This document shows positions 32,403-43,600 of a stretch of 64,000 nt of DNA, in pieces. The notes beneath the pieces were generated by a model. It worked only from the letters and a program-made list of their open reading frames with translations, had not been told where the DNA came from and did not search any database. This DNA is from Hippophae tibetana (lineage: Eukaryota; Streptophyta; Magnoliopsida; Rosales; Elaeagnaceae): NCBI GenBank assembly GCA_037013495.1, contig CM072808.1:44812068-44876067 (forward strand), given 5' to 3'. Within the stretch, counting starts at the first letter, position 1. The number at the start of each line of letters is the position of its first letter. The position numbers and the translations under genes are program-made.

Positions 32403-35018
32403 GTTGGTTTGTAAACTTGTTTACAAGCTCAAAGAAATAAAAAAAATATTTGAAATATTTTAGCCCATTTGAAGTACAGCTCATGTAAGCTTTTATGGTG
32501 ATGGTTTGGATTGATAAGAATACAACTCATGGTTGGTGGAAATAAGAAAATAAATGAGTTAGGTAAAGAGATAGGTGTATGGTTTAGATTATTTTAGTAG
32601 GTTTATATTGTATAGCTTAGATTTATTAGTTGTTTTTATAAATATCTCCAGTAGCAATGTAATAATCAAGAAAAAGAAATTAGAAACAAAAGTTTTAAAG
32701 TTTCTGAGTGTTTCTGGAAAAATATTCTTTAGTTTTTTTGAGTTTTGAGAGTTTTGATCCATAATATTCCAACAATGGTATCAGAGTTGTAGTTGGAAAT
32801 ATAAATATACACTATTGGATATCAAATCGAAGCTCTTAATGAGACAAATCCGACGCTGCAAGAATCATCCCGATCGGAGTTCGGACGCGCCGCCACGATC
32901 CTTCGTAAGGTTCTGCTATAAAGTAAGTTAACTCACTGAGTCAGCTGAGTTGACCGAACCATGAAGCCTGTTGACCGAGCTGCTGACTGAGCCGCCAAGC
33001 CGTTTGACCGAGCCGCCGAGACAGTTGAACAAAAAGTTGACTTTGATCGTTGACCAAAAAAATCAGATTTTTCCCTGGAGTTCCTTCTTAGGTTTTTTGA
33101 CGTTCTGAATCTATCTTTGCGATCAGAATTTATAAATTCTCACTATATTTAGAGTTATGTCAAATGGAGGTATGTAATCGTTTCAAGTTCTGACACTCAA
33201 CAACTATAATTATGATAATTGGAGTATCAAGATGAAGACTCTTTTAGGTGCACATGATGTGTGAAAAGTCGTAGAGAAAGGCTTAAGTGAGCTGGATGAT
33301 GAAGCTACTCTAACGCAAGTGCAAAAAGAATCTTTGAAAGATTTGAGAAAGAGAGACAAGAAAGTTCTTTTTTCTTATCTATCAAGCCTTAAATGATGAT
33401 GGGTTTGAGAAGATTTCAGATGCAACATCTTCCAAAGCAGCGTGGAATAAGCTTCAAATTTCTTTCAAAGGAGTCGAGAAAGTGAAGAAGGTTTGTCTCC
33501 AAACACTAAGAGATGAGTTTGAATCTCTACATATGAAAGCTTCTGAATCTATTTCCGACTATTTCTCAAGAGTCCAGTTGTTTCTAATCAATTAAAAAGA
33601 AATGGTGAGATATTGGGAGATGTTAGAATAATAGAAAAAATACTTTGTTCATTAGATTCCAAATTTGAACACATCGTCGTGACGATTAAGGAAACAAAAG
33701 ATTTGGAAGAAATGACCATTGATGAACTCAATGGGTCATTACAAGCATATGAAGAAAAGCATAAGAAGAAGTAAGGGATCACTGAGTAACTCTTCAAGAT
33801 GCAATTCAAGGATAAGCATGAAAACCAAGGCAATGAGAGAAACCAACGTGACTGTGGTAGAGGTAGATGTCATGGACGAGGTTGGAATTACAACAATAAT
33901 TCCAACAACTTCGAGAGAGCAAAAAGCTCAACACAAAGTCGTGGAAGAGATAATATGAATTTAAAGTATGGCAAATCTCAAGTTCAATGCTATAATTGTC
34001 ATAAATTTGGACATTATGCTTCAGAATGTAAAGCTCCCAATAATAGAGTAGATGAGAAAATCAACCACATAGAGGAGAAGACCGATGAGAAAGAAACTCT
34101 TTTTCTAGCACGGAAGGAGGGTGATAGTAGTCAACCAAATTCCTGGTATCTTGACAGCGGTGCAAGCAACAATATATGTGGAAGGAAAGACATGTTCATG
34201 GAACTAAATGAGTCAGTAAGTGGAAATGTCTCATTTGGAGATGATTCAAACGTAGCAGTGAAAGGAAGAGGTAACATTCTTATTCGATTGAAAGATGGGC
34301 AACATCAATTTATTTCCAATGTTTACTATGTCCCAAATATGAAATGTAACATCTTAAGTTTAGGAAAACTGTTAGAGAAAGGTTATGATATTTATATGAA
34401 GGATTGTAATCTTTCTATAAAAGATGATAAAAATAACCTCATTGCTAACGTGCCGATGTCAAAGAATAGAATGTTCTTGATCAACATACAAAATGACATT
34501 ACAAAGTGTCTGAAAACCTGCTATAAAGATGCATCGTGGCTATGACATCTTCGATTCGAGCATCTCAATTTTGGAGGATTGGAGTTGTTGTCTAAGAAGA
34601 AGATGGTGAAGGGACTACCTTGCATTAACCATCCTGATCAACTTTGTGAAGGGTGCCTACTCGGGAAGCAATTCCGAAAAAGCTTTCCAAAGGAGTCAAA
34701 CTCAAGAGCCAAGAAGCCACTCGAGCTAATTCATACTGATGTGTGCAGACTGATCAAGCCTAGCTCTCTCGGTAACAGTAACTATTTTCTTCTTTTTATT
34801 AATGATTTTTCAAGAAAAACTTGTGTATATTTCTTGAAACATAAATCAAATTTTTTTGAAGTATTCAAAAGATTCAAAGCTACCGTGGAGAGAGAAAGTG
34901 GTAGAAAAATCAAGAAAAAGAAATCAGAAACAAAAGTCTGAAAGTTTCTAAATGTTTTTGGAAAATTGTTCTTTAGAGTTCTTGAATTTTGAGAATTTTG
35001 ATTCATAATATTCCAACA
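32403..35018 (+). mobile_element. Internally deleted Ty1/Copia retrotransposon
   Basis: The 5' LTR ends ATTCCAACA at 32774, followed at once by the initiator Met-tRNA primer-binding site TGGTATCAGAG (32776-32786). Gag, zinc knuckle, protease and the first part of integrase follow. The coding region then breaks off near 34907 and passes directly into the last 111 bp of the 3' LTR (34908-35018), which matches 32664-32774 with 14 differences by my count. The rest of integrase, RT, RNase H and most of the 3' LTR are gone. GTAAC follows the 3' LTR; GTGAC precedes a candidate 5' start at 32403, one mismatch apart, so that left boundary is tentative. Confidence 0.85.
33180..34920 (+). pseudogene. 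Copia gag-pol remnant
   Basis: Gag starts with a degenerate LLGAHDV...VVEKG region and a [11 protein letters not shown] stretch. Several frameshifts and stops occur before 33800. From 33799 to 34545 the frame is open: an RGRG-type basic region, a CCHC zinc knuckle (CYNCHKFGHYASEC), an intact protease signature LDSGAS and a VYYVPNMKCNILSLG segment. A stop near 34543 precedes the integrase zinc-binding region (HLNFGG..., CEGCLLGKQ) and the first catalytic Asp (HTDVC). The second Asp and the Glu of the integrase triad lie beyond the deletion point. Confidence 0.88.
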
Positions 35019-35684
35019 GTAACAACAATTACAAAATTTCAAAATTAAGGAATCATTAGCATATATATATGATACAAAGATTCATTTTATTTTTCAAATA
35101 ATATAAATAAAACTGTTTAGTAATTAATTTACTAACCTTAACGTAGTTTGCCAAAGAAAAGACTCTTAAGATAAAAATGAAAGAGAGAGCCAGATGAACA
35201 GTGGTTGTTGATATCGAAATTGCCATGAAGGTGAATGGGAAAGAGAGATAAACAATGTTAGTGTCAAATATATTTTTATTTTGGTTTAATAATGTTACTG
35301 TGAAATCGATCAGTGTAAAAATCTTTGGTTTTAAGTAGAAAATTAATATAGGAAACGCTTTGTTTTATTAATTAAACGGACATTTAAGTTTTTTTCTTCT
35401 TATTTTGCTGCAAATTCAAAACGGTCCTAATAACTAAAATGTATTATTATTTAATCCTATTTGGTTAATGCATTTAGAAGATTAAAATAACAATAAAGAA
35501 TAATATCAAATAAACTAAAGTTGTTTCCATACGAGGAAAACAAACAAACAAACCCAAAGAACTAAGTCCTTGAATTAAGACCTATCTATATTTTAAATCA
35601 TAGATGGTGACTTGTGATGCGAAGAAAATTAAAAATTGAAAACCAAGGAAGCAATTAAGTTATAAAATAAAACAAAGCCACTTT

Positions 35685-35739
<55 letters not shown>

Positions 35740-35897
35740 GACACTTAGTCATTGCATTGGTTACGGTTGAAAATTTTACAAATAGATGAAATTGTGAGGT
35801 GTGTTCATATGAGCTCTATTCAACCATTACAAATTCTTTCACATTCTTTTTCTAATAAATACACAATCTAAACATGAACTCGAATCCATACCTTCTT
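35019..35897. other. Intergenic with (GA)n
   Basis: A (GA)n microsatellite of about 51 bp occupies 35686-35736. No gene is seen. Confidence 0.8.
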
Positions 35898-36100
35898 TTA
35901 AAATTAACAAATCAATTATACTTGTTATCGAATGAGTTCTTAAAAAAAAGCTACAATACATCAATATCTTATATAAGATATGTAATACACACAATACATC
36001 TCTACATTATACACAATTATAATTTTGTTATTTAGTTGCAGAATACTTATACATTACACTAAAATACTAAGAATTATTATATAATTTAATAGCCCTCTCA
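35898..36100 (+). repeat. Left 200-bp direct repeat flanking a RING pseudogene
   Basis: Matches 37905-38105 in the same orientation ('TTTTAAAATT.ACAAAT', 'AAAGCTACAAT.CATCAATAT', 'CACAATACATCTCTACA', 'ATTATACA.AATTATAATT'). Immediately right of it lies a perfect inverted repeat, TCAAACTAATGA (36098-36109) and TCATTAGTTTGA (36121-36132). Confidence 0.75.
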
Positions 36101-36814
36101 AACTAATGAATCTTATACAATCATTAGTTTGAAAAATAAAAAAAGAAACTCAATTCACACTTAAAAATGTGGGTAACATCCAAAATCATTTTACACCAAA
36201 AAATGATCCACAAATGATCCACGCTCTTGAAGTTAGGAAAAACAAATTTCATTGGTAGAGATATATCATTGACCGAACTCTACAAAAAAACTAAAACACA
36301 ACGATATTATTCTCAAATAAAGCATTTTGTATCAATGAATATAATTGACAATGAAACACTCATATGAAGAATAGAGACAATACTCTAAAACCACAATCTC
36401 ATATTCTAAAAATGGAAATACAAACACTCAACACAAAAACCAAGTTTCGAACATAACAATGCTCAGTCATTGATAGTTGTGGTGACCATACATCTATAAA
36501 AGTGGGCTATAAAAGTAGGCATAACCACTGTATGAACACCACATCTCTATACGAGACAATATACACTTATATTCTTTATCAATATTGTCAAATAATCAAA
36601 TGACGAATAAGAAACAAAATGCACACACTATGATACAGATAGATATCCAATAAACAAAAAAATATGTACACATAGGCCAGTAATGTAATCCCTTATCCAA
36701 TATCCATCAAAAACCTAGGTAGAAAAATGAAGATAACCCAATTCATAAATCCTTCTATCTTAACGAGTGATCTAAAGAAAAAATCATATCCAATAAACTG
36801 AAGAGATATTAAAC

Positions 36815-37672
36815 ACACTAGCCAGGATTATTTCCACCATTACCATCACTACTAGAGGAATCAAACACACTAACCAAATGATTTTGATTGTCACAAGTTC
36901 TCTTATAATAATTTAGATCATTGGTGGGTCACTCATAAAAAATCATATGAAAAGAATTATGCAATTCCAACCAATGAAGTATACAATCTGAATAATAAAT
37001 GTGTTTGCAAGGCAATTGTTTCATCTTTTTGCCAAGCTTTTAAATTAGTTGTTCTAAACTAGATCCAATAGTAAAGATGCTATTTTTTAAATATAGAGTA
37101 GAAATGTAGAATAGATTTAACATGATGAATCATAAAGGACCAATTTTTTCTTCAATGATACTAAAGTATCCTATCTCAAATCATCTACCAAAACCCTTCA
37201 GACATAATTCAAGAAGATTCATATAGGAACTTGAATTATCCATTTAGTAGCTCATGCCAGCTTGAACCACCAAATGCATGACGTGGGTAAAAGAAACAAA
37301 ATCAAGAACCCCGTCATCATTGATATCACCATCAACAAAGAAAAACCAAAAATGATTGAAATTATCATGCCCATAAATAAACTCATATATGGATCGAAAA
37401 ATCTTATCAACCTTTCTTGGATCTCGAAAGAAGTTATTAAAATATTTTAGAAGATTCACTCCAATGCCATATACAACGACAATAATATTTTTTTTGTTAT
37501 TCTTGGGAGACTCATTTCCAACAATAGTAGATAGATTGACCTCTTTACCATTGACAACGACAACAAGATTCTTGTAGTTCTTCTTTGGAGATTCAGAGAA
37601 CAATAGAGAAAAGAGGACATCAATAGCAAGCACTCATCGTCACTAATCATTGCCTTGATCTTCAAATTCATA
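36815..37672 (-). pseudogene. RING-H2 E3 ubiquitin ligase pseudogene
   Basis: On the minus strand the frame that starts near 37672 and its shifted continuation (37633 to 37244) read into pieces such as IFRSIYEFIYGHDNFNHF, DGDINDDGVLDF and FTHVMHLVVQAG. These fit the acidic and linker regions of plant RING1-like ligases. Further on, LPCKHIYYSDCILHWLELHN is the central part of a RING-H2 finger. The first CxxC pair upstream is missing, and the final CPxC pair has become SFHMIFYE followed by a stop. Zinc binding is therefore destroyed. At least two frameshifts and several stops. Functional members would transfer ubiquitin from E2 to a substrate. Lack of introns is normal for this family and is not proof of retrocopying. 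Confidence 0.75.
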
Positions 37673-37904
37673 GATTATTACTTAGAATTGGAGTTCGAAG
37701 TAGGATATATGTGAGGAATCAAGTTAGTGGAATTGAAATTTCCTTTTATTGAATCTTTTCTCCGAACGAAATTTTGTTGATCGAACCAATCTAACTCTGC
37801 ATCTTTAGAGAGCCAAAATGATTATGATGGGAAATTGATTTATTCGAAAGTTAATGGAATTCATACTTACATCTCTAAAATCTTTAAACTTTGATAAAAT
37901 TTTA

Positions 37905-38105
37905 AAATTCACAAATTAACTATATTTATTTAATGAATGAATTTTTAACAAAGCTACAATGCATCAATATTTTATATAAGAGATGTAATGCATACACAAT
38001 ACATCTCTACACTACACTCAATACATCTTTACATTATACAAAATTATAATTCTACATCATATTAAGATATACAGTATCATTATATAGTCTAATAACTTCG
38101 TATCC
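37905..38105 (+). repeat. Right 200-bp direct repeat flanking the RING pseudogene
   Basis: Partner of 35898-36100. The two repeats enclose 1.8 kb that contains the pseudogene. Confidence 0.75.
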
Positions 38106-38501
38106 AAATAAAATACATGTCACAAATTCATTGGTAATTGTTGCACGTTCTTGAGAAGTGTTATCATTACTGTACTAATACATACAATGAATTTTTTTTT
38201 AATAACAATTACACACTAACACGCCCACACTCACACTTATACATTGACAAAATTCAAACTCACGTCGTGCTTATAAAAAGCATTTATCATTACACTACAA
38301 TAAAATATTATTAAATAGTCTTACAAGACATCCATAGATCTATAGATAAGTCATTACTAGGTAAATAAAATCCCAATGAAAATATGAAATTAAGAGAAAA
38401 TGATTATAGGAAGATCTATAAAAAAAATAAACTGCAAAAATAAAAAAGGAAAATATAAAACAACTCTCTCTTTTCCTCTATCCAAATAAGCGATATATGA
38501 A

Positions 38502-40627
38502 TCAGTACTTTGGGAGGGAACACTCTTTAGGGAGAGTGTTATGGAACCTTTGGTTATCTTTGCAATAGTCATAAATCAAGTGGTAGATTCTGACCCATTT
38601 GAGCAACCTTCTTTGAAATGATGTTAGGGTGCTAAATCTTTCCTTGTTCCACCAATTAGTAGAAGTAGCTGCTCTACAATATCTTGGATTACCATTCCAA
38701 ACACAAGCATCGATCTTGTAATTTCTAAATGAAGTAATAAAAGGAGCCTTTGACCAATCAATTTTGTCACGTCCACCTCTTGTTGCCCAACTTTCACCAT
38801 TCCAAATGCTTGCTTTTATGTTCATGGGCTGCCTCCTCGGAAATGCCACACCTTTCTTTGCATGGTTTATGTACACTCTTATGGGTACCCAATCCACCAT
38901 GAACCTAATCTCAACAACAAAAAAGCATGAATAAAAAAAGATCGATTGCAAAAAATATCAAAATAAAAAAAAATAAAAAAGAACAAGCATATATACTATT
39001 TTTGGATGAAAAGTTGTCTAAATAATGAACATGCATTTTAGACTCATACTTATTAAGTGAAACAACATAATTTTACTACCTTTACAAGTAGAAATTTATT
39101 TTTTATTATTTCACTTTTTGTAAAGATAATAGACTTCTATTATCTTTTTTAGACTTGTGTTTTCATATCTAAAAGTTACAAAATTAAAGTATATTTTCAT
39201 TAAATGCAGTGGACTTAAGTTACTATTTTTCCTATCAGTTTTTGTCTTCGACATTTCAGGTTGTTTCAAGTGAGGAATTTTAAAAAATAAATTAATAAAA
39301 ACAAGTTTCATGAGTTTATAGGTTAATATTATAATAATATACACTTAGAAGATATGATTGTTTATATCTTAAATTTAAGAGGATGTGATTGCTTATTTTT
39401 AAATTTGAGATACATTTTGTAATTTTTGAAAACTTTAGAGGAACTCTGTAATAATTTTTCTCAAAATAATATATATATGTGTGAACAAACTACTTAATTA
39501 TTTTGTCCGAAAAAAAAAGTGAAAATTGTCACAATAATACAATCGAAATAATCCTAACTTTATGTATGGAAAGAAATTTTTAAGATCAAACAAGACTACT
39601 TGTCTTATATCATAACATAAAGTTAGAGAAAGAAACTTGTATATATATATCCACCAAACTACAATACCAACCGTATCTTTGCTTACTCGACTAAAATATG
39701 AGGAATTAATGTAATTAATTAAATTTTGAAAAGGAATAATAAAGGGCTAAGCTTACACTATTTGATAAAGGTTCCAAAAAATGGAATAGGTATGGAAGTC
39801 TTTTGTTGGATCAAACCAAAGCTTGATTCTTTCCTCACGGTTGCCCAATCCATCAGCAAAAATATTTGTTTGAAGAATATATGGTTGGCCCTTCACATTT
39901 CCAAGGAACTCAAAGTCTAACTCATCACGATTAGGTTGATCAGAAGAAAGCTGCATTGTTAATAATTTTACCAAAATTAATTATGAACTCTAAATACAAT
40001 TAATAACCTACAAACATAACAAGAAGAAAAATCACAGTAAACTTACATAATAGGCTACAACTGTTCCGGCTGAATCACCAGGTATTAGCTTAATTTGCAT
40101 GTCAAATTGTCCAAACAAAAACATCTTATTTGAAATAAAACCAGCTCCTGTGTATAAAACAAAAAATAAAAATTAGAAAAATTAGTCTAAAAATTCATTT
40201 CGAGTTCCAATTATATTAGTTCAATTTCCCATTAAATACTTTTTAAAAATGAAATTTTATTTTTAATAACTTTTCAGGTGGTGTACATGTTTTTTTCTAA
40301 TAATATAAAAACATATATTTTTTAAAGTAGATTAAAAGTGAAATCATATAAATATATGATTATATAAAAACCAAATGGAATTATATTTTGTAGAATTAAT
40401 TGCATAAAATTTAAATCATATATAGATGTACCAGAATATTGGTCAAGCTTCAAGCTTCTTGACTTTCCATCAGAAGAAGTGTTTATATGGTTAGGAGACC
40501 ATGTGACAAAGAAATCCTTGTAGAAGTTCCCTATTGAAACAACTGAGGCTTGAGTAGTTTGAGTCCATTTGAACAATAATGAAACAAGTCCAATGAAGAT
40601 TATGTTTCTCATGTAATAATAGTCCAT
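38502..40627 (-). CDS. XTH: Xyloglucan endotransglucosylase/hydrolase (GH16), four exons
   Basis: Exons on the minus strand: 40432-40627, 40047-40147, 39757-39950 and 38502-38904. All introns follow GT-AG and phases join cleanly, giving 297 residues. The enzyme cuts xyloglucan and rejoins it to another chain in the cell wall. Signal peptide about 1-27 ([11 protein letters not shown] core). The GH16 catalytic motif is DELDFEFLG at 108-116 (nucleophile Glu109, acid/base Glu113); the usual Ile is Leu. The N-glycosylation sequon that commonly follows the motif (NVT or NVS) is NVK here, so that glycan is missing. The C-terminal XET domain shows [12 protein letters not shown] and the [10 protein letters not shown] region. 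Homologues are apoplastic. A TATATATAG-like box lies about 45 bp upstream of the ATG. No disruptive mutation was seen. Confidence 0.93.
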
Positions 40628-40699
40628 GGTGCTATAGCTAGCTATGTGCAGTAAGAGAAGTTGAACTGAGAAGCTATATATAAATTAAGGTATTGCATG

Positions 40700-43600
40700 G
40701 GAATTAAAGTTGGTCTAGATATGATGAAAATGTGAAACCAAATGATCAAAGAGATAATGTGAAATACAAGGAAGGTTAGTTTTGTTCATTTGAGCTGCTA
40801 GAATATCTTTATTGGGAAGCAAACAAATGCTTTGTTAGCATCTTCTATATATTAAAACCACTTGGGGTTTGTTACATATATATTATCCTTTATAGGAAAT
40901 ATATGATAATAATTTTTATTATTAATTTTTATTTTTTTAAGCTATTTTCTAATAAATATGTTTGAAAATGATTCTTGATTTTGAATTAGGATTGATTCAT
41001 AAAAAATTAAAAAATATATATTTTTTAAAATGATTAAAAATTTTAAATGATAATAAATATCGAAGAAAAATGATTAAAAAATTAAAAAATAATAAAATAT
41101 TATCATTTTTTATTTTTAAAAAATTTGAATAATAACTTTCGTGATTTTGGATTATTTTCTTAAAAACTTGCATAATAAACGTTATTATCAAACAAGTATA
41201 AAATAATATATTTAATTATAAATTATAAATCATTATGAAACGTGTGTTATAATTAAACTATAAAAACAATGTTGATGTATATAATCATGCATATATTAGG
41301 CTTTTTTTTCTTCCTACCCAAAAAAAAAAAGTGTTGTCTTTCTCTTGCATTATCTTTTCTTTTGTGCTTTTCTTACCGTAGGATATATGACTTGGCTATG
41401 ATACAAGTTTATGGCATAAAAATTTGGAAATTTTTTTAAAAAAATTATAAAATTTATAATAATAAAAATAATATTTAATATTAAATAAATTTAAATAATT
41501 ATAATTTAATTTAAAATATTTAAATTGAACTATATTTAATATAAAATAATATGTTATATTTTTTAATAATAAAAATATATATTGTGGATATAAATTTATT
41601 ATTTTTATAATTATAAATTTTAAAAGTATTTATTTTTTAGTGTTTTAAAAGTTTTTTCCTGTGTATTTCTTTGCTGTGATTGGGCAGTGGCACGAGTTGG
41701 ATTTATCTTTTATTTTAGAATTCAAATTAATTATTATTTATTTACTTTATAACCAGCTGTCCAAATTCACTGTTAATGAGTAAGAAAAAACTGTATAGTA
41801 ATAAATTATGTCGCACGTAATAATATACTTTGAAAAAATAGATTTGCCTTACATTAATTATTATTCTATAATAAATTGTTATAAATATAATTATTATTCT
41901 TATTACAAATATAATTATCTAGTGATTTTTAACATTAGTAAAGATATTATTTTAAAATATAAAGTGAAATTAATATAATATTTATAAAATTTTAATAATT
42001 TAATGATATTAAATAATTTAATATTTACATAAAGTATTTTACTTACTAAAATAGCTACCGCCCCCACAAAGACTGGGAGAGGAAATTTTTTTTTTCCCTC
42101 GCTAAAAGGAGAGGAAGTGATGTTAGCTTTAATCCTTTTTTAATCATTAAAATTGTTTGATAAAAAATATCATTAAAAGTTGTTATTGTGCTGATGGAGT
42201 GTCTTCAAAAGCAAGCTAATAATAATTAACTAATAAAGCCTTAAATGTAAATCTTAGTCATATGATTTGAATGGGATGGGTTATTCAGACACCATTTTGT
42301 TTTATGTAATCTTACTATTAGAGATATTTTGGCTACTTACAACCAAATTTTATTTAAAAAAAACAATTAATCACTAAATTGTATAAATTTTAAATTACTC
42401 TAACATTAATCTTTTTTACTTTCAAAATATCAATTCTCTTTGTTTTTAGCACATTTCTTTTATACTAAAACACTAGCATTAAACCACCAAGATTCCACAC
42501 ATTCAAAGACAATTTATTATGAACTAAAACTTGCATTTTTGACTCATAATACTTATCACATGGATTGTAAATTCTCGATATTAATACATTTTTTCAAGTA
42601 AAATCAGCTTGTGCAAGTAATATGTTATGAATTGCCTTCCAATTAAGTGAATAATTTAGAGCAATTGGGAATTTTAATGCACCACACAAAAGGAGCCATG
42701 CATGGAAAGATGACACTAGAATTAAAAGGGGCTTTCAATCGAAAAGAATCTCGTATATGCATTAACAAAAATTCATGAAGCCGTGAACTTACTTCAACCT
42801 ATGTTAAATATATAGAATGATTCATCAATTAATTAACATATGGAAATTAAAGTTCCACCATACATATTTTGTAACATGAACAATATAATGCTATAGCACG
42901 AATCTTATGGCTTATGACTAACACCAGCGTACGGTCCTCTAAAAAGTTATAGTTACGTTGAATACCAAAAAAATTATTTTTGATAATTACATGAAAATAA
43001 TTAATTGATATAAACTAAATATAAACTAATAAATATATCATAAAATTAAAATTGTTTATAAGAATCTATCACTTTATTTGATAACGTTACAAATATACTA
43101 TCAAATTTCTTTTTAATGTTACAAATCTATCACTTTTATTTCAAATCTATTATCCAATTCATTATTAATGATATAAATATATATACAATCGAACTTCTTA
43201 CTAGTAGCATAAATACATAATTGAACGATATTGATAAATTTGTAACATTTATAATAAATTTATCAAATCTCAAAATTAAATGATAAATTTATACAAACAT
43301 TCTAAGTTGTGTAATGGATCGTACATTTATTAGTTTAATCTTAAATAATTTTTTTTATCAAAATCAAATTTCACACAAATACACTTATTTACTGAGATTT
43401 GATCTCATAACCTTAAATATCTACTACATCAGGATGTTCCTTTTATATAAATTACGTTCAATAGTTTAGTGACCTATCAATATGTTATAATTAAATATTT
43501 TTATATATCATAATTATATAAAATAATACTTTAAATATAATTATGTAACCTAGTACCAACTATCCTACACGCCCATTGAACATCTTAATTAAATTACATT

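Noticed and set aside
37262-37577. Plus-strand ORFs over the RING pseudogene
   Set aside because: Opposite strand of recognisable RING-ligase fragments. No independent similarity.
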